Shown here piece after piece: positions 39,163 through 47,256 of a stretch of DNA of 64,000 nucleotides. Within the stretch, counting starts at the first letter, position 1. The number at the start of each line of letters is the position of its first letter. The DNA lies in assembly GCA_024696355.1 (NCBI GenBank), contig JAILGV010000166.1, positions 1 through 64,000 of the forward strand, written 5' to 3'. The position numbers and the translations under genes are program-made. This DNA comes from Solobacterium sp. Lineage in GTDB: Bacteria; Bacillota_I; Bacilli_A; Erysipelotrichales; Erysipelotrichaceae. The notes beneath the pieces are model-generated. The model was not told the DNA's origin, did not search any database, and saw only the letters and a program-made list of their open reading frames with translations.

Positions 39163-42100
39163 ATGACAACAGAAAACAGAAAAAAAGTTTTCCAGGCAAT
39201 GGATGGAAATGCCGCAACTGCCCATTCTGCGTATGCATTCACAGAAGTAGCGGGAATCTATCCGATCACACCTTCCTCACCGATGGCTGAGAACGTAGAC
39301 TCATGGTCTACAGCCGGCCGCACAAACGTATTCGGTGATAAGGTCAAAGTAGTCGAGATGCAGGCTGAAGGAGGCGCTGCAGGCGCAATTCACGGTGCTC
39401 TTCAGGGCGGTGCGCTCGCAACAACGTTCACAGCTTCACAGGGTCTGCTTCTTATGATTCCGAACCTTTACAAGCTTTCAGGTGAATTACTGCCGGGTGT
39501 TGTACATGTAGCTGCACGTACACTTGCTTCCCACACACTTTCCATTTTCGGTGATCATCAGGACGTTTATGCATGCCGTCAGACAGGCATGGTCATGATG
39601 TGCTCACATTCAGTTCAGGACTGCATGGACCTGGCCGGTGTTGCTCATCTGATTGCCATTGACGGATCAGTAGCTGTCATGCACTTCTTTGACGGTTTCC
39701 GTACATCCCATGAAATTCAGAAGGTTGAAGTCATGGATTACGATTTCCTCAAGAGCCTTCTCCCGATGGATAAGGTGCAGCAGTTCAGACTGAACGCTCT
39801 CAACCCGCATGGAAATGCAATTACCAGAGGCGGATCTCAGAATGACGATATCTTCTTCCAGGCACGTGAAGCACAGAACGAGCACTTCGCAAAAGTTCCC
39901 GAAATCGCTGCCAAGTACTTCAAGGCTGTAAGTGATTATACAGGCCGTGATTATGCTCCGTTTGTTTACTACGGCGATCCTGATGCTGACAGAGTTATCA
40001 TCGCTATGGGTTCCGTCACAGATACAATCATGGAAACCATCGATTCCCTCAGAGCAACAGGCGAAAAAGTCGGTCTGATCAAAGTCTATCTGTATCGTCC
40101 GTTCTCAACAGAATATCTTGAAAAGGTACTGCCTGCTTCCGCCAAGAAGATTGCAGTTCTTGACCGTTCCAAGGAAATCGGCTCCAGAGAACCTCTGTTC
40201 CTCGATGTTCAGAATGCACTGAGAAAGCACAAGGATCTGACAATCGTCGGCGGCAGATATGGTCTGTCCTCCAAGGATACAAATCCCAGCCACATCGCAG
40301 GTGTCTATGAAGAACTGAAGAAGGATGAGCCGATGGAAGAGTTCACAATCGGTATCGAAGACGATGTTACACATCTGTCACTCGCTCCGGTTGATATCAA
40401 CGTTACTTCCGACTATACATCATGCCTGTTCTACGGACTTGGTTCCGACGGTACAGTCGGTGCCAACAAGAGCACAGTCAAGATTATCGGCAACAACACA
40501 GATCTGTACTCCCAGGCATATTTCGCATATGACTCCAAGAAGGCAGGCGGCGTTACACGTTCCCATCTGCGTTTCGGAAAGAGCCCGATCCATTCACCGT
40601 ACTATATTGACAAGGCAGACTTCATTTCCTGCTCACTTGACAGCTACTGCTTCAAGTTCGATATGGTCCGCAACCTGAAGGACGGCGGAACATTCCTTCT
40701 GAATACAACATTCCCGGCTGATGAAATCGACAAGCATCTGCCTCCGAGAATGCTGGCCGGTCTTGCCAAGAAGCATGCCAAGTTCTACATCATCGATGCT
40801 ACAAAGCTTGCTATTGAAACACACATGGGCCGTCACACAAATACGATTCTGCAGTCTGCATTCTTCGCACTGAATGAGCAGATTATGCCGTATTCCAAGT
40901 CCCTCGAACTCATGAAGGACAGTGCACGTCACACATATGCACGCAAGGGTGAAGATGTTGTAAACAACAACTGTGCTGCAATCGACAAGGGTAACGAAGG
41001 TCTTGTTAAAGTTGATGTCAAGCCTGAATGGGCTGATCTGGAATATCCTGCTCAGCTGTTCGAAAAGACAGGTGATGAATACTTCGACAACAACCTGCAG
41101 AGAATCAATGCTCTTGAAGGTTATGACATGCCGGTATCCTCATTCATGAAATACGGCGTTCTTGACGGATCCATTCCTGAAAACGTCTCATTCCGTGAAA
41201 AGAGAAATATCGCTGTTCAGGTTCCTCATTGGGATGCTGCTAAATGTATCCAGTGCGGCAAGTGCGCATTCGCATGTCCTCATGCTACAATCCGTCCGTT
41301 CCTGCTGACAGAGGAAGAAGCTAAGAAGGGTGCTGAGATCGCTGCTGCAAACGGTGCAGAATTCGAACTCAAGGAACCTGCAAAGATGTACAAGGGCGCT
41401 GCTGAAGACGGCCTCAAGTTCAGAATCCAGCTCTCACCGGCTAACTGCGTAGGCTGCGGCGTATGTATTACAGTATGTCCGACAAAGGCACTCACAGCTG
41501 CTGATGTCAACGCTGAGCAGAACCAGGAACCTCTGGCTGACTACCTGTACAAGGGAACAGAATACAAGCCTCAGTACGGCAACCCGGCTACTGAAGCAGG
41601 CATTTCTCTGATGATGCCTTACTTCGAAGTAAGCGGATGCTGCCCTGGCTGCGGTGAAGCTCCTTACTACAGACTTGCTTCCCAGCTGTTCGGCAAAGAC
41701 ATGCTCGTTGCCAACGCTACAGGATGCTCAATGATTTACTGCTCCGCTACACCGTCCACACCGTTCGTAACAGACAAGGACAACAATGGTGTTGCATGGG
41801 CTAACTCACTGTTCGAAGACAATGCTGAATACGGCTTCGGTATGGCAATCGCTCAGACATTCAAGAATGCCAAGATCCTGAAGACAATCGAAGACAATCT
41901 TGACAAGGTTGAACCTGAACTCAAGGCTGTATTTGAAGAATATCTTGCATGCCATGAAAACAGAGATGCTCAGAGAGCAGTCAAAGACAAGCTCGTTGCA
42001 GGAATCAAGGCTTCTGCAAACGAAGATGTCAAAGAACTCCTGAAGTTCGAAAGAGACCTCGTCGGCAAGTCCGTATGGATCGTCGGCGGTGACGGATGGG

Positions 42101-42720
42101 CTTATGATATCGGCTACGGCGGACTTGACCATGTCATGGCAAACAACATGAACGTCAACGTACTCGTTCTCGATACCGAAGTTTACTCCAACACAGGCGG
42201 TCAGTCCTCCAAGTCCTCTCAGGCTGCTTCCATCGCACAGTTCGCTGCCGGCGGTAAAGCACTTGCCAAGAAGGACCTCGGTCAGATCTTCATGGAATAC
42301 GGAACAGCTTATGTTGCTCAGGTATCCATGGGTGCCAACCAGATGCAGACAATCAAGGCATTCAAGGAAGCTGAATCCTACAACGGACCTTCCATCATCA
42401 TTGCTTACTCACCTTGTGCTGAACACGGTATCAAGGGCGGTCTGGTAAAGGCTCCGACGATTCAGAAGAATGCTGTTGAATGCGGCTATGTAACTCTGTA
42501 TCGTTTCGACCCGAGACTTGAAAAGCCTCTGACAATCGACTCCAAGGAACCGAAGTGGGAGAAGTTCAACGACTTCCTTATGAACGAAGCACGTTACTTC
42601 AACCTGCCGAGAATCAAGGGTCAGGAAGAAGCTCAGAAGCTCTTTGCCAAGACACTCAGTGACGCTAAGATCCGTTACAACAAGCTTGTTACAAAGGCAA
42701 AGCTCCAGGAAGAAATGTAA
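39163..42720 (+). CDS. nifJ: pyruvate:ferredoxin (flavodoxin) oxidoreductase
   Basis: This single-chain, oxygen-sensitive enzyme (1185 residues) turns pyruvate and CoA into acetyl-CoA, CO2 and reduced ferredoxin, using thiamine diphosphate and three 4Fe-4S clusters. It shows YPITPSSPMAE at the N-terminus, two ferredoxin CxxCxxCxxxC sets (CIQCGKCAFACP near 693 and CVGCGVCITVCP near 763), CCPGCGEAPY near 826 and the TPP-binding GDGWAYDIGYGGLDH near 975. AGGAGG lies 6 nt before ATG 39163, so the longer frame from 39139 is rejected. Strong use of ACA, GCT and TCC codons suggests high expression. It is monocistronic with a strong terminator. Confidence 0.97.
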   Translation: MTTENRKKVFQAMDGNAATAHSAYAFTEVAGIYPITPSSPMAENVDSWSTAGRTNVFGDKVKVVEMQAEGGAAGAIHGALQGGALATTFTASQGLLLMIPNLYKLSGELLPGVVHVAARTLASHTLSIFGDHQDVYACRQTGMVMMCSHSVQDCMDLAGVAHLIAIDGSVAVMHFFDGFRTSHEIQKVEVMDYDFLKSLLPMDKVQQFRLNALNPHGNAITRGGSQNDDIFFQAREAQNEHFAKVPEIAAKYFKAVSDYTGRDYAPFVYYGDPDADRVIIAMGSVTDTIMETIDSLRATGEKVGLIKVYLYRPFSTEYLEKVLPASAKKIAVLDRSKEIGSREPLFLDVQNALRKHKDLTIVGGRYGLSSKDTNPSHIAGVYEELKKDEPMEEFTIGIEDDVTHLSLAPVDINVTSDYTSCLFYGLGSDGTVGANKSTVKIIGNNTDLYSQAYFAYDSKKAGGVTRSHLRFGKSPIHSPYYIDKADFISCSLDSYCFKFDMVRNLKDGGTFLLNTTFPADEIDKHLPPRMLAGLAKKHAKFYIIDATKLAIETHMGRHTNTILQSAFFALNEQIMPYSKSLELMKDSARHTYARKGEDVVNNNCAAIDKGNEGLVKVDVKPEWADLEYPAQLFEKTGDEYFDNNLQRINALEGYDMPVSSFMKYGVLDGSIPENVSFREKRNIAVQVPHWDAAKCIQCGKCAFACPHATIRPFLLTEEEAKKGAEIAAANGAEFELKEPAKMYKGAAEDGLKFRIQLSPANCVGCGVCITVCPTKALTAADVNAEQNQEPLADYLYKGTEYKPQYGNPATEAGISLMMPYFEVSGCCPGCGEAPYYRLASQLFGKDMLVANATGCSMIYCSATPSTPFVTDKDNNGVAWANSLFEDNAEYGFGMAIAQTFKNAKILKTIEDNLDKVEPELKAVFEEYLACHENRDAQRAVKDKLVAGIKASANEDVKELLKFERDLVGKSVWIVGGDGWAYDIGYGGLDHVMANNMNVNVLVLDTEVYSNTGGQSSKSSQAASIAQFAAGGKALAKKDLGQIFMEYGTAYVAQVSMGANQMQTIKAFKEAESYNGPSIIIAYSPCAEHGIKGGLVKAPTIQKNAVECGYVTLYRFDPRLEKPLTIDSKEPKWEKFNDFLMNEARYFNLPRIKGQEEAQKLFAKTLSDAKIRYNKLVTKAKLQEEM

Positions 42721-42727
42721 TTCTGAA

Positions 42728-42759
42728 GAAATCACCGGGAAACCGGTGATTTTTTTTGT
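42728..42759 (+). terminator. strong terminator after the PFOR gene
   Basis: GAAATCACCGG/CCGGTGATTT stem closed by a GAAA tetraloop and followed by a run of T. Confidence 0.93.
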
Positions 42760-42865
42760 GCGTGAAATCAGGAGGAATTCCGGATAAGCAGAATCCGGAA
42801 AGTATATTTTTTACTAAGTTTGAAAAAAACGTTATACTTTTACTTATGCAGGAAAGCGTAACGAA

Positions 42866-43966
42866 ATGAAAAAAAGCACAGGTATTATTCTGATTCTTCT
42901 GATGATGATTCCCGCAGGGTATTTCGCAGCAAGGAAGTATTCCTATTCAGCGATGTATGAGAGTCTGGAGTTCCCGGAAATTGAAAATACGGTGATTGAA
43001 TACATGACTGGCATAGCTGATCCGATGGATTTTGTGCCTGAAACCGATCTGGATATCACGGTGAAGGATAATCAGAAGATTGACACGTCGGCTGCCGGTG
43101 AGCATGAAATCACATATATCGCTGCCGGTACCGATATATTTTCCCAGACAGCTGTCAGGGAATTTAAAAAAACATTTACAGTCAAAGATACGAAAGGACC
43201 GGAAATCACACTTGCAGAGGATCATATCAGGAGCGCAGTGAATTCCATTCCCGATCTGAGCCGGTATGTCACGTGCAGTGATCCGGCCGACGGTGAACTG
43301 CCGTATTCCGAAACACTGACCGAAGGAACGTGGACATACGAGAAAATCGATCTGAGCAAAGCGGGAGAGCATAAGCTCATGATCAGGGCAATGGATCGTT
43401 CAGGCAATACAGCCTCCAGACCTCTGTATATAGACGCAGCCGGTGATCCGGAATCTGTTTCGTTCTATATCCGCGTCAACAGGGCTGCCAATACGGTTAC
43501 TGTCTACGATAGAAATGAAGACGGAACGGCAGGGGATCCCCTGAAGGTTATGGTCTGTTCAACAGGCGACGCCACACCGCTGGGAAGCTATCCGACATTT
43601 GCCAAATATGAATGGAGAGCTCTGTTCGGCGGGGTGTTCGGGCAGTATGCAACTGCGATTACCGGAAATATCCTGTTTCATTCTGTCCCGTACTTTTCAA
43701 TGAACAAAGGTGACCTTGAGTATCTGGAGTACAACAAGCTCGGAACCGCAGCCTCCATGGGATGCGTCAGACTGAGCGTAACGGACGCAAAATGGATTTA
43801 TGAGAACTGTGTCCTCGGGACAACCGTTGAATTTTATGATGATGAAGATAATCCCGGACCCTTGGGCAAACCTGTACCGATTGAAATAGATGTAAGCAGT
43901 TCAAGCCGGGGGTGGGATCCTACGGATCCTGATCCGGCAAATCCGTGGAAAAATAAGAAAGGATAA
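42866..43966 (+). CDS. L,D-transpeptidase (YkuD family) with N-terminal Ig-like region
   Basis: This membrane-anchored enzyme is predicted to make 3-3 peptidoglycan cross-links or attach proteins. The 366-residue protein has an N-terminal membrane anchor (about 5-22), beta-rich Ig-like stretches (about 55-195) and a YkuD domain from about 198. The catalytic Cys is in AASMGCVRLSVTDAKWIY near 300, with a His in FHSVPYF upstream. The usual SHGC motif is SMGC here, a variant seen in other anaerobes as I recall. The tail (SSSRGWDPTDPDPANPW) is Pro/Asp-rich. AGGAAAG lies upstream. Confidence 0.88.
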   Translation: MKKSTGIILILLMMIPAGYFAARKYSYSAMYESLEFPEIENTVIEYMTGIADPMDFVPETDLDITVKDNQKIDTSAAGEHEITYIAAGTDIFSQTAVREFKKTFTVKDTKGPEITLAEDHIRSAVNSIPDLSRYVTCSDPADGELPYSETLTEGTWTYEKIDLSKAGEHKLMIRAMDRSGNTASRPLYIDAAGDPESVSFYIRVNRAANTVTVYDRNEDGTAGDPLKVMVCSTGDATPLGSYPTFAKYEWRALFGGVFGQYATAITGNILFHSVPYFSMNKGDLEYLEYNKLGTAASMGCVRLSVTDAKWIYENCVLGTTVEFYDDEDNPGPLGKPVPIEIDVSSSSRGWDPTDPDPANPWKNKKG

Positions 43967-43970
43967 AAGT

Positions 43971-44921
43971 ATGAAAATCGTATTGCTTGAACCTCTGGGT
44001 ATTTCAGCCGGCTATCTGAAAACACTGTCAGAAACACTTACGGAAAAAGGACACGAGTTTATCAGCTATGACTCTTTCTCAACCGATCCGGATGAACTGA
44101 TCAGAAGATCCGAAGGCGCAGATGTTCTGATGATTGCCAATCATCCGCTTCCTGCCGAAGTGATTGAAGCAGATGAAAATCTCAAATTTGTCTCTGTTGC
44201 ATTTGTCGGCATCGACCATGTGGATGTCAATGCATGCAGGAAGAGAAATATCGGAATTTCGAATACCGGGGGATACTGTACGGATGCTGTTGCCGAGCTC
44301 GCTGTCGGACTTGCGCTTGACTGCCTGAGAAGCATTCATGAAGGAAATGATGCAGTTCAGAGCGGAAAAGGCAAAGCAGGCCTGAGAGGAAACGAGCTTG
44401 CCGGAAAAACAGTCGGAATTATCGGCACAGGCGCGATCGGATGCCGTACAGCAGAATTATTCAAGGCCTTCCGCTGCCGTCTGATCGGTTATAACCGCAG
44501 TAAAAAAGCTGAAGCAGAAGCCCTCGGCATTGAACTGATGCCGCTGGATGAAGTAATGAAGCAGGCTGATATTATTTCCGTTCATACACCGCTCACCGAA
44601 GAAACAAAAGGTCTGATTTCTGAAAAGGAGATTGCCCTGATGAAGGAGGGCGCTGTTCTGATCAATACGGCAAGAGGTCCGGTAATTGATACAAACGCAC
44701 TCGCCGATGCGCTGAAGAACAACAGGATCAGAGCCGGAATCGACGTATTTGAAAAAGATCCTCCGCTGCCTGCAGACCATCCGCTGATCGGGGCAGATCA
44801 TCTGGTCTGCACGCCGCATGTCGGATTTGATACTGTTGAATCCATACAGAGAAGAGCTTCCATGGCATTTGAAAATGTTACGGCATGGATGGACGGATCT
44901 CCTGTCCGCGTCATGCTGTAG
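43971..44921 (+). CDS. D-isomer-specific 2-hydroxyacid dehydrogenase
   Basis: This 316-residue NAD(P)-dependent enzyme has the Rossmann motif GKTVGIIGTGAIGCRTAELF near 144-163 and the catalytic Arg (NTARGPVID near 238), Glu (FEKDPPLPADHP) and His (CTPHVGFDTVE near 284). The group includes phosphoglycerate, glycerate and D-lactate dehydrogenases; no ACT domain is present, so serine-pathway regulation is not implied and the substrate is open. AAAGGA lies upstream and the gene starts four bases after the transpeptidase stop, suggesting one transcript. Confidence 0.88.
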   Translation: MKIVLLEPLGISAGYLKTLSETLTEKGHEFISYDSFSTDPDELIRRSEGADVLMIANHPLPAEVIEADENLKFVSVAFVGIDHVDVNACRKRNIGISNTGGYCTDAVAELAVGLALDCLRSIHEGNDAVQSGKGKAGLRGNELAGKTVGIIGTGAIGCRTAELFKAFRCRLIGYNRSKKAEAEALGIELMPLDEVMKQADIISVHTPLTEETKGLISEKEIALMKEGAVLINTARGPVIDTNALADALKNNRIRAGIDVFEKDPPLPADHPLIGADHLVCTPHVGFDTVESIQRRASMAFENVTAWMDGSPVRVML

Positions 44922-44940
44922 TATTGTTGTCTGTTTCCGA

Positions 44941-44968
44941 TAAAACCGGTCGTCAGGCCGGTTTTTAT
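44941..44968 (+). terminator. intrinsic terminator after the dehydrogenase gene
   Basis: AAAACCGG/CCGGTTTT stem with an 8-nt loop, followed by T and ATC. Confidence 0.88.
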
Positions 44969-45093
44969 CTGATATGAATATGACAAATTTTATACCGTTC
45001 ATTTTTAAAAATGTATGATGTCGGAAAGAAATATGGGAATACCTGTCCGTGCAGGTGATACAATACTGATGAAAGGATAAAGGTAGTAATCAT

Positions 45094-46008
45094 ATGAGTT
45101 TTGAAGGAAAGAAAATTGCGATGGTAGGAGCAGGACCGGCAAATCTGAACGCCGCAAAGGTCCTGATCGCAGAAGGATTTACAGTTGATATTTACGAAAA
45201 AGAAGCTGAAGCCGGAGGAGCGGTATATACCGGAATCCCGGCATTCAGAATGCCGCATGCCTTTATTGAAAAACTGGCAAAGGAACTGGCTGATGCAGGC
45301 GTCGGTTTCCATATGAATACTGAAATCGGAAAAGATATATCATTTGAGGAACTGCTTGAAAAATATGACAGGGTTCTTCTCGGAATCGGAGCTCAGGTCG
45401 AAAACAAGTTCGGAATGGAGGGCGACGGTTATATTGCCGGACTGACACTGCTGTATGATCTGAATGTACTGAAAAAGCACGAAGAGTATAAAGAGAAGTA
45501 TCACAAGGCAGTAGTATGGGGCGGCGGAAATGTCGCAATGGACTGCTCGGCAAGTCTGGCCAGAATACTTCCCGATGTAAGGATTATTTACAGAAGAAGT
45601 GAAGCGGAGATGCCGGCATCCAAGAAAGAAATCAAAGACAATATGGCTGTCGGGGTGAAGTTTGAATATCTTGAAAACATCAAGGATCTGATCCTGGATG
45701 AAAACGGCAAGGTAAAAGGTGTCCATATTGCAAAGATGGAACTTGGCGAGCCTGATTCATCCGGCAGAAGAAGACCGGTGGAAATCCCCGGAAGCATCTA
45801 TGAGTTTGAATGTGATCTTGTAGTTCCGGCTATCGGACAGTACGTGGATTTCAGCGCATTCAAGGGCGTGGAAAAAGGCGGAACACATCTGTCAACCGTA
45901 CCGAATGTATATATTACCGGTGATGCATATCTGGGACCGAAGAATCTCGGTGCAGCGGTAAAGGACGGCAAGGAAGCAGCGCAGGAAATCATTGATTCAT
46001 TCAGGTAA
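45094..46008 (+). CDS. GltD-like NAD(P)/FAD oxidoreductase without iron-sulfur domain
   Basis: This 304-residue flavoprotein has the FAD-binding KIAMVGAGPANLNAAKVL near 6-23, GIPAFRMPHAFIEKLAKEL, the NAD(P) motif VVWGGGNVAMDCSASL near 144-159 and the final YITGDAYLGPKNLGAAVKDGKEAA, the pattern of the glutamate-synthase small subunit and related proteins. It lacks the N-terminal ferredoxin-like domain of GltD (about 150 residues) and no gltB is near. It probably passes electrons between NAD(P)H and an unknown partner. Confidence 0.8.
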   Translation: MSFEGKKIAMVGAGPANLNAAKVLIAEGFTVDIYEKEAEAGGAVYTGIPAFRMPHAFIEKLAKELADAGVGFHMNTEIGKDISFEELLEKYDRVLLGIGAQVENKFGMEGDGYIAGLTLLYDLNVLKKHEEYKEKYHKAVVWGGGNVAMDCSASLARILPDVRIIYRRSEAEMPASKKEIKDNMAVGVKFEYLENIKDLILDENGKVKGVHIAKMELGEPDSSGRRRPVEIPGSIYEFECDLVVPAIGQYVDFSAFKGVEKGGTHLSTVPNVYITGDAYLGPKNLGAAVKDGKEAAQEIIDSFR

Positions 46009-46011
46009 ATA

Positions 46012-46067
46012 AAAAAGACTGCGGCGGCAGAATGAAAATCAGATTCATTCATGCTGCTGCAGTTTTT
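46012..46067. terminator. bidirectional terminator between convergent genes
   Basis: Long imperfect stem: ACTGCGGCGGCAGAATGA pairs with TCATTCATGCTGCTGCAGT, with A- and T-runs on the outsides, so it can stop transcription from both sides. Confidence 0.85.
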
Positions 46068-47154
46068 ATAATCCCAGTCCGGCTGCGGTCTTGACGATAA
46101 AGTCCTGTACATTTGTAATGATTGAACGGGCAGCCAGCGATCCTCTGTCGGTGAGTTTGTTGGCGGCAAATTCGGAAACATCAATACAGTAGAAATATAC
46201 TTCCCGCATTCTTCCGCTGCGGTCAATCCGGTAGGCAGGAGTCATGTTTCCGACGGCGATGCTGTGAAGCATGGTCGCACAGCAGATTACCGCTGTTGCG
46301 TCCCTGAGCTGGCTGCGCATGGCTTCCTGTGCGGCACGCGAATCGCTGATGACACCCGGCAGCGGACCGTCATCCCTGATTGAACCTGCCAGTACATAAG
46401 GAATGCCTGCTTTTTCGAGATTGTATATGATGCCGGTGCTGATATTCTCCGACTCGATGAATTTTCTGATACTGCCGTATCTGCATGCTTTGTTGATGGT
46501 ATCGAGATGATTGTAATGGCCGTTCGGCTGTGATTTCTGCGTATAGATATCCTGTCCGAGTGCAGTATGCAGATAAGCGGCTTCGAGGTCATGTGCCGCC
46601 AGGGCATTTCCGGCAAGAAGGCTGTGCACATAGCCGTTTTTGATCAGTTTTCCGAATGCGGTCCGGGAGGAGGCATCGAATGCGGCAGCCGGTCCGAGAA
46701 CCCACACGATCTTTCCGTGTTCTCTGTCGTGTTTCAGAAGATCACAGAAATCATCATAATCTTTTGAAAAGGCAGTTTCTCTGCTCCGGTTCTGACGGAA
46801 GGAAAAAATTTCCTTCGGCTCAGAAGGCTCGCGGAAGCCGTCAGGATATACGAAAATTCCTTCTTCACAGTTCTCGCTTCTTCCCAGAATTACCGCATCA
46901 CCTTTCCTGATGTTGCGGAATTCTGTAATTCTGATTTTTCCGTTTTCAAATACAGCCGCGCAATCCATGCGGCTTTCTTCAGCCGCAAGCCATGATCCGT
47001 TGATCCGGAAGTACTCCGGATAGATGCTGGTTGCGTGATATCCCTCCGGGACGGTTCCGTCTTTTTCCGAAGCGGCAAGCTTCGCATCAGGAGCGCTGAC
47101 AAAAGGCTCAGTGCTGAAATCGGGCTGGATAAACTCTCTTAATTTCAGTGCCAT
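46066..47154 (-). CDS. LOR/SDH-domain protein (TIGR00300 type, ornithine-cyclodeaminase-like)
   Basis: This 362-residue protein has the conserved blocks I associate with the TIGR00300/LOR-SDH family: VWVLGPAAAFDASSRTAFGKLIKNGYVHSLLAGNALAAHDLEAA near 150-193, GHYNHLDTINKACRYGSIRKFI, IPYVLAGSIRDDGPLPGVISD near 253-273 and CCATMLHSIAVGNMTPA. In some archaea and cyanobacteria this domain converts ornithine to proline plus ammonia, with a bound NAD. The N-terminal part (about 1-110) is shorter than usual. AGAGGA lies upstream. No arginine genes are adjacent, so the reaction is inferred only. Confidence 0.7.
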   Translation of the reverse strand: MALKLREFIQPDFSTEPFVSAPDAKLAASEKDGTVPEGYHATSIYPEYFRINGSWLAAEESRMDCAAVFENGKIRITEFRNIRKGDAVILGRSENCEEGIFVYPDGFREPSEPKEIFSFRQNRSRETAFSKDYDDFCDLLKHDREHGKIVWVLGPAAAFDASSRTAFGKLIKNGYVHSLLAGNALAAHDLEAAYLHTALGQDIYTQKSQPNGHYNHLDTINKACRYGSIRKFIESENISTGIIYNLEKAGIPYVLAGSIRDDGPLPGVISDSRAAQEAMRSQLRDATAVICCATMLHSIAVGNMTPAYRIDRSGRMREVYFYCIDVSEFAANKLTDRGSLAARSIITNVQDFIVKTAAGLGL

Positions 47155-47241
47155 AGTTTTCCTCTTTTAACGAAAGAATACCATAAGTTTTCAGATAACG
47201 CATAACTGACCTGCATTTCACTGTTTCAGCATGTTTTACGG

Positions 47242-47247
47242 TATAAT
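47242..47247 (+). promoter_or_regulatory. -10 box nine nt before the GH9 start codon
   Basis: TATAAT with the start expected at about 47254, three nt before the ATG at 47257. No ribosome site is present. Confidence 0.45.
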
Positions 47248-47256
47248 AATTTTCAC

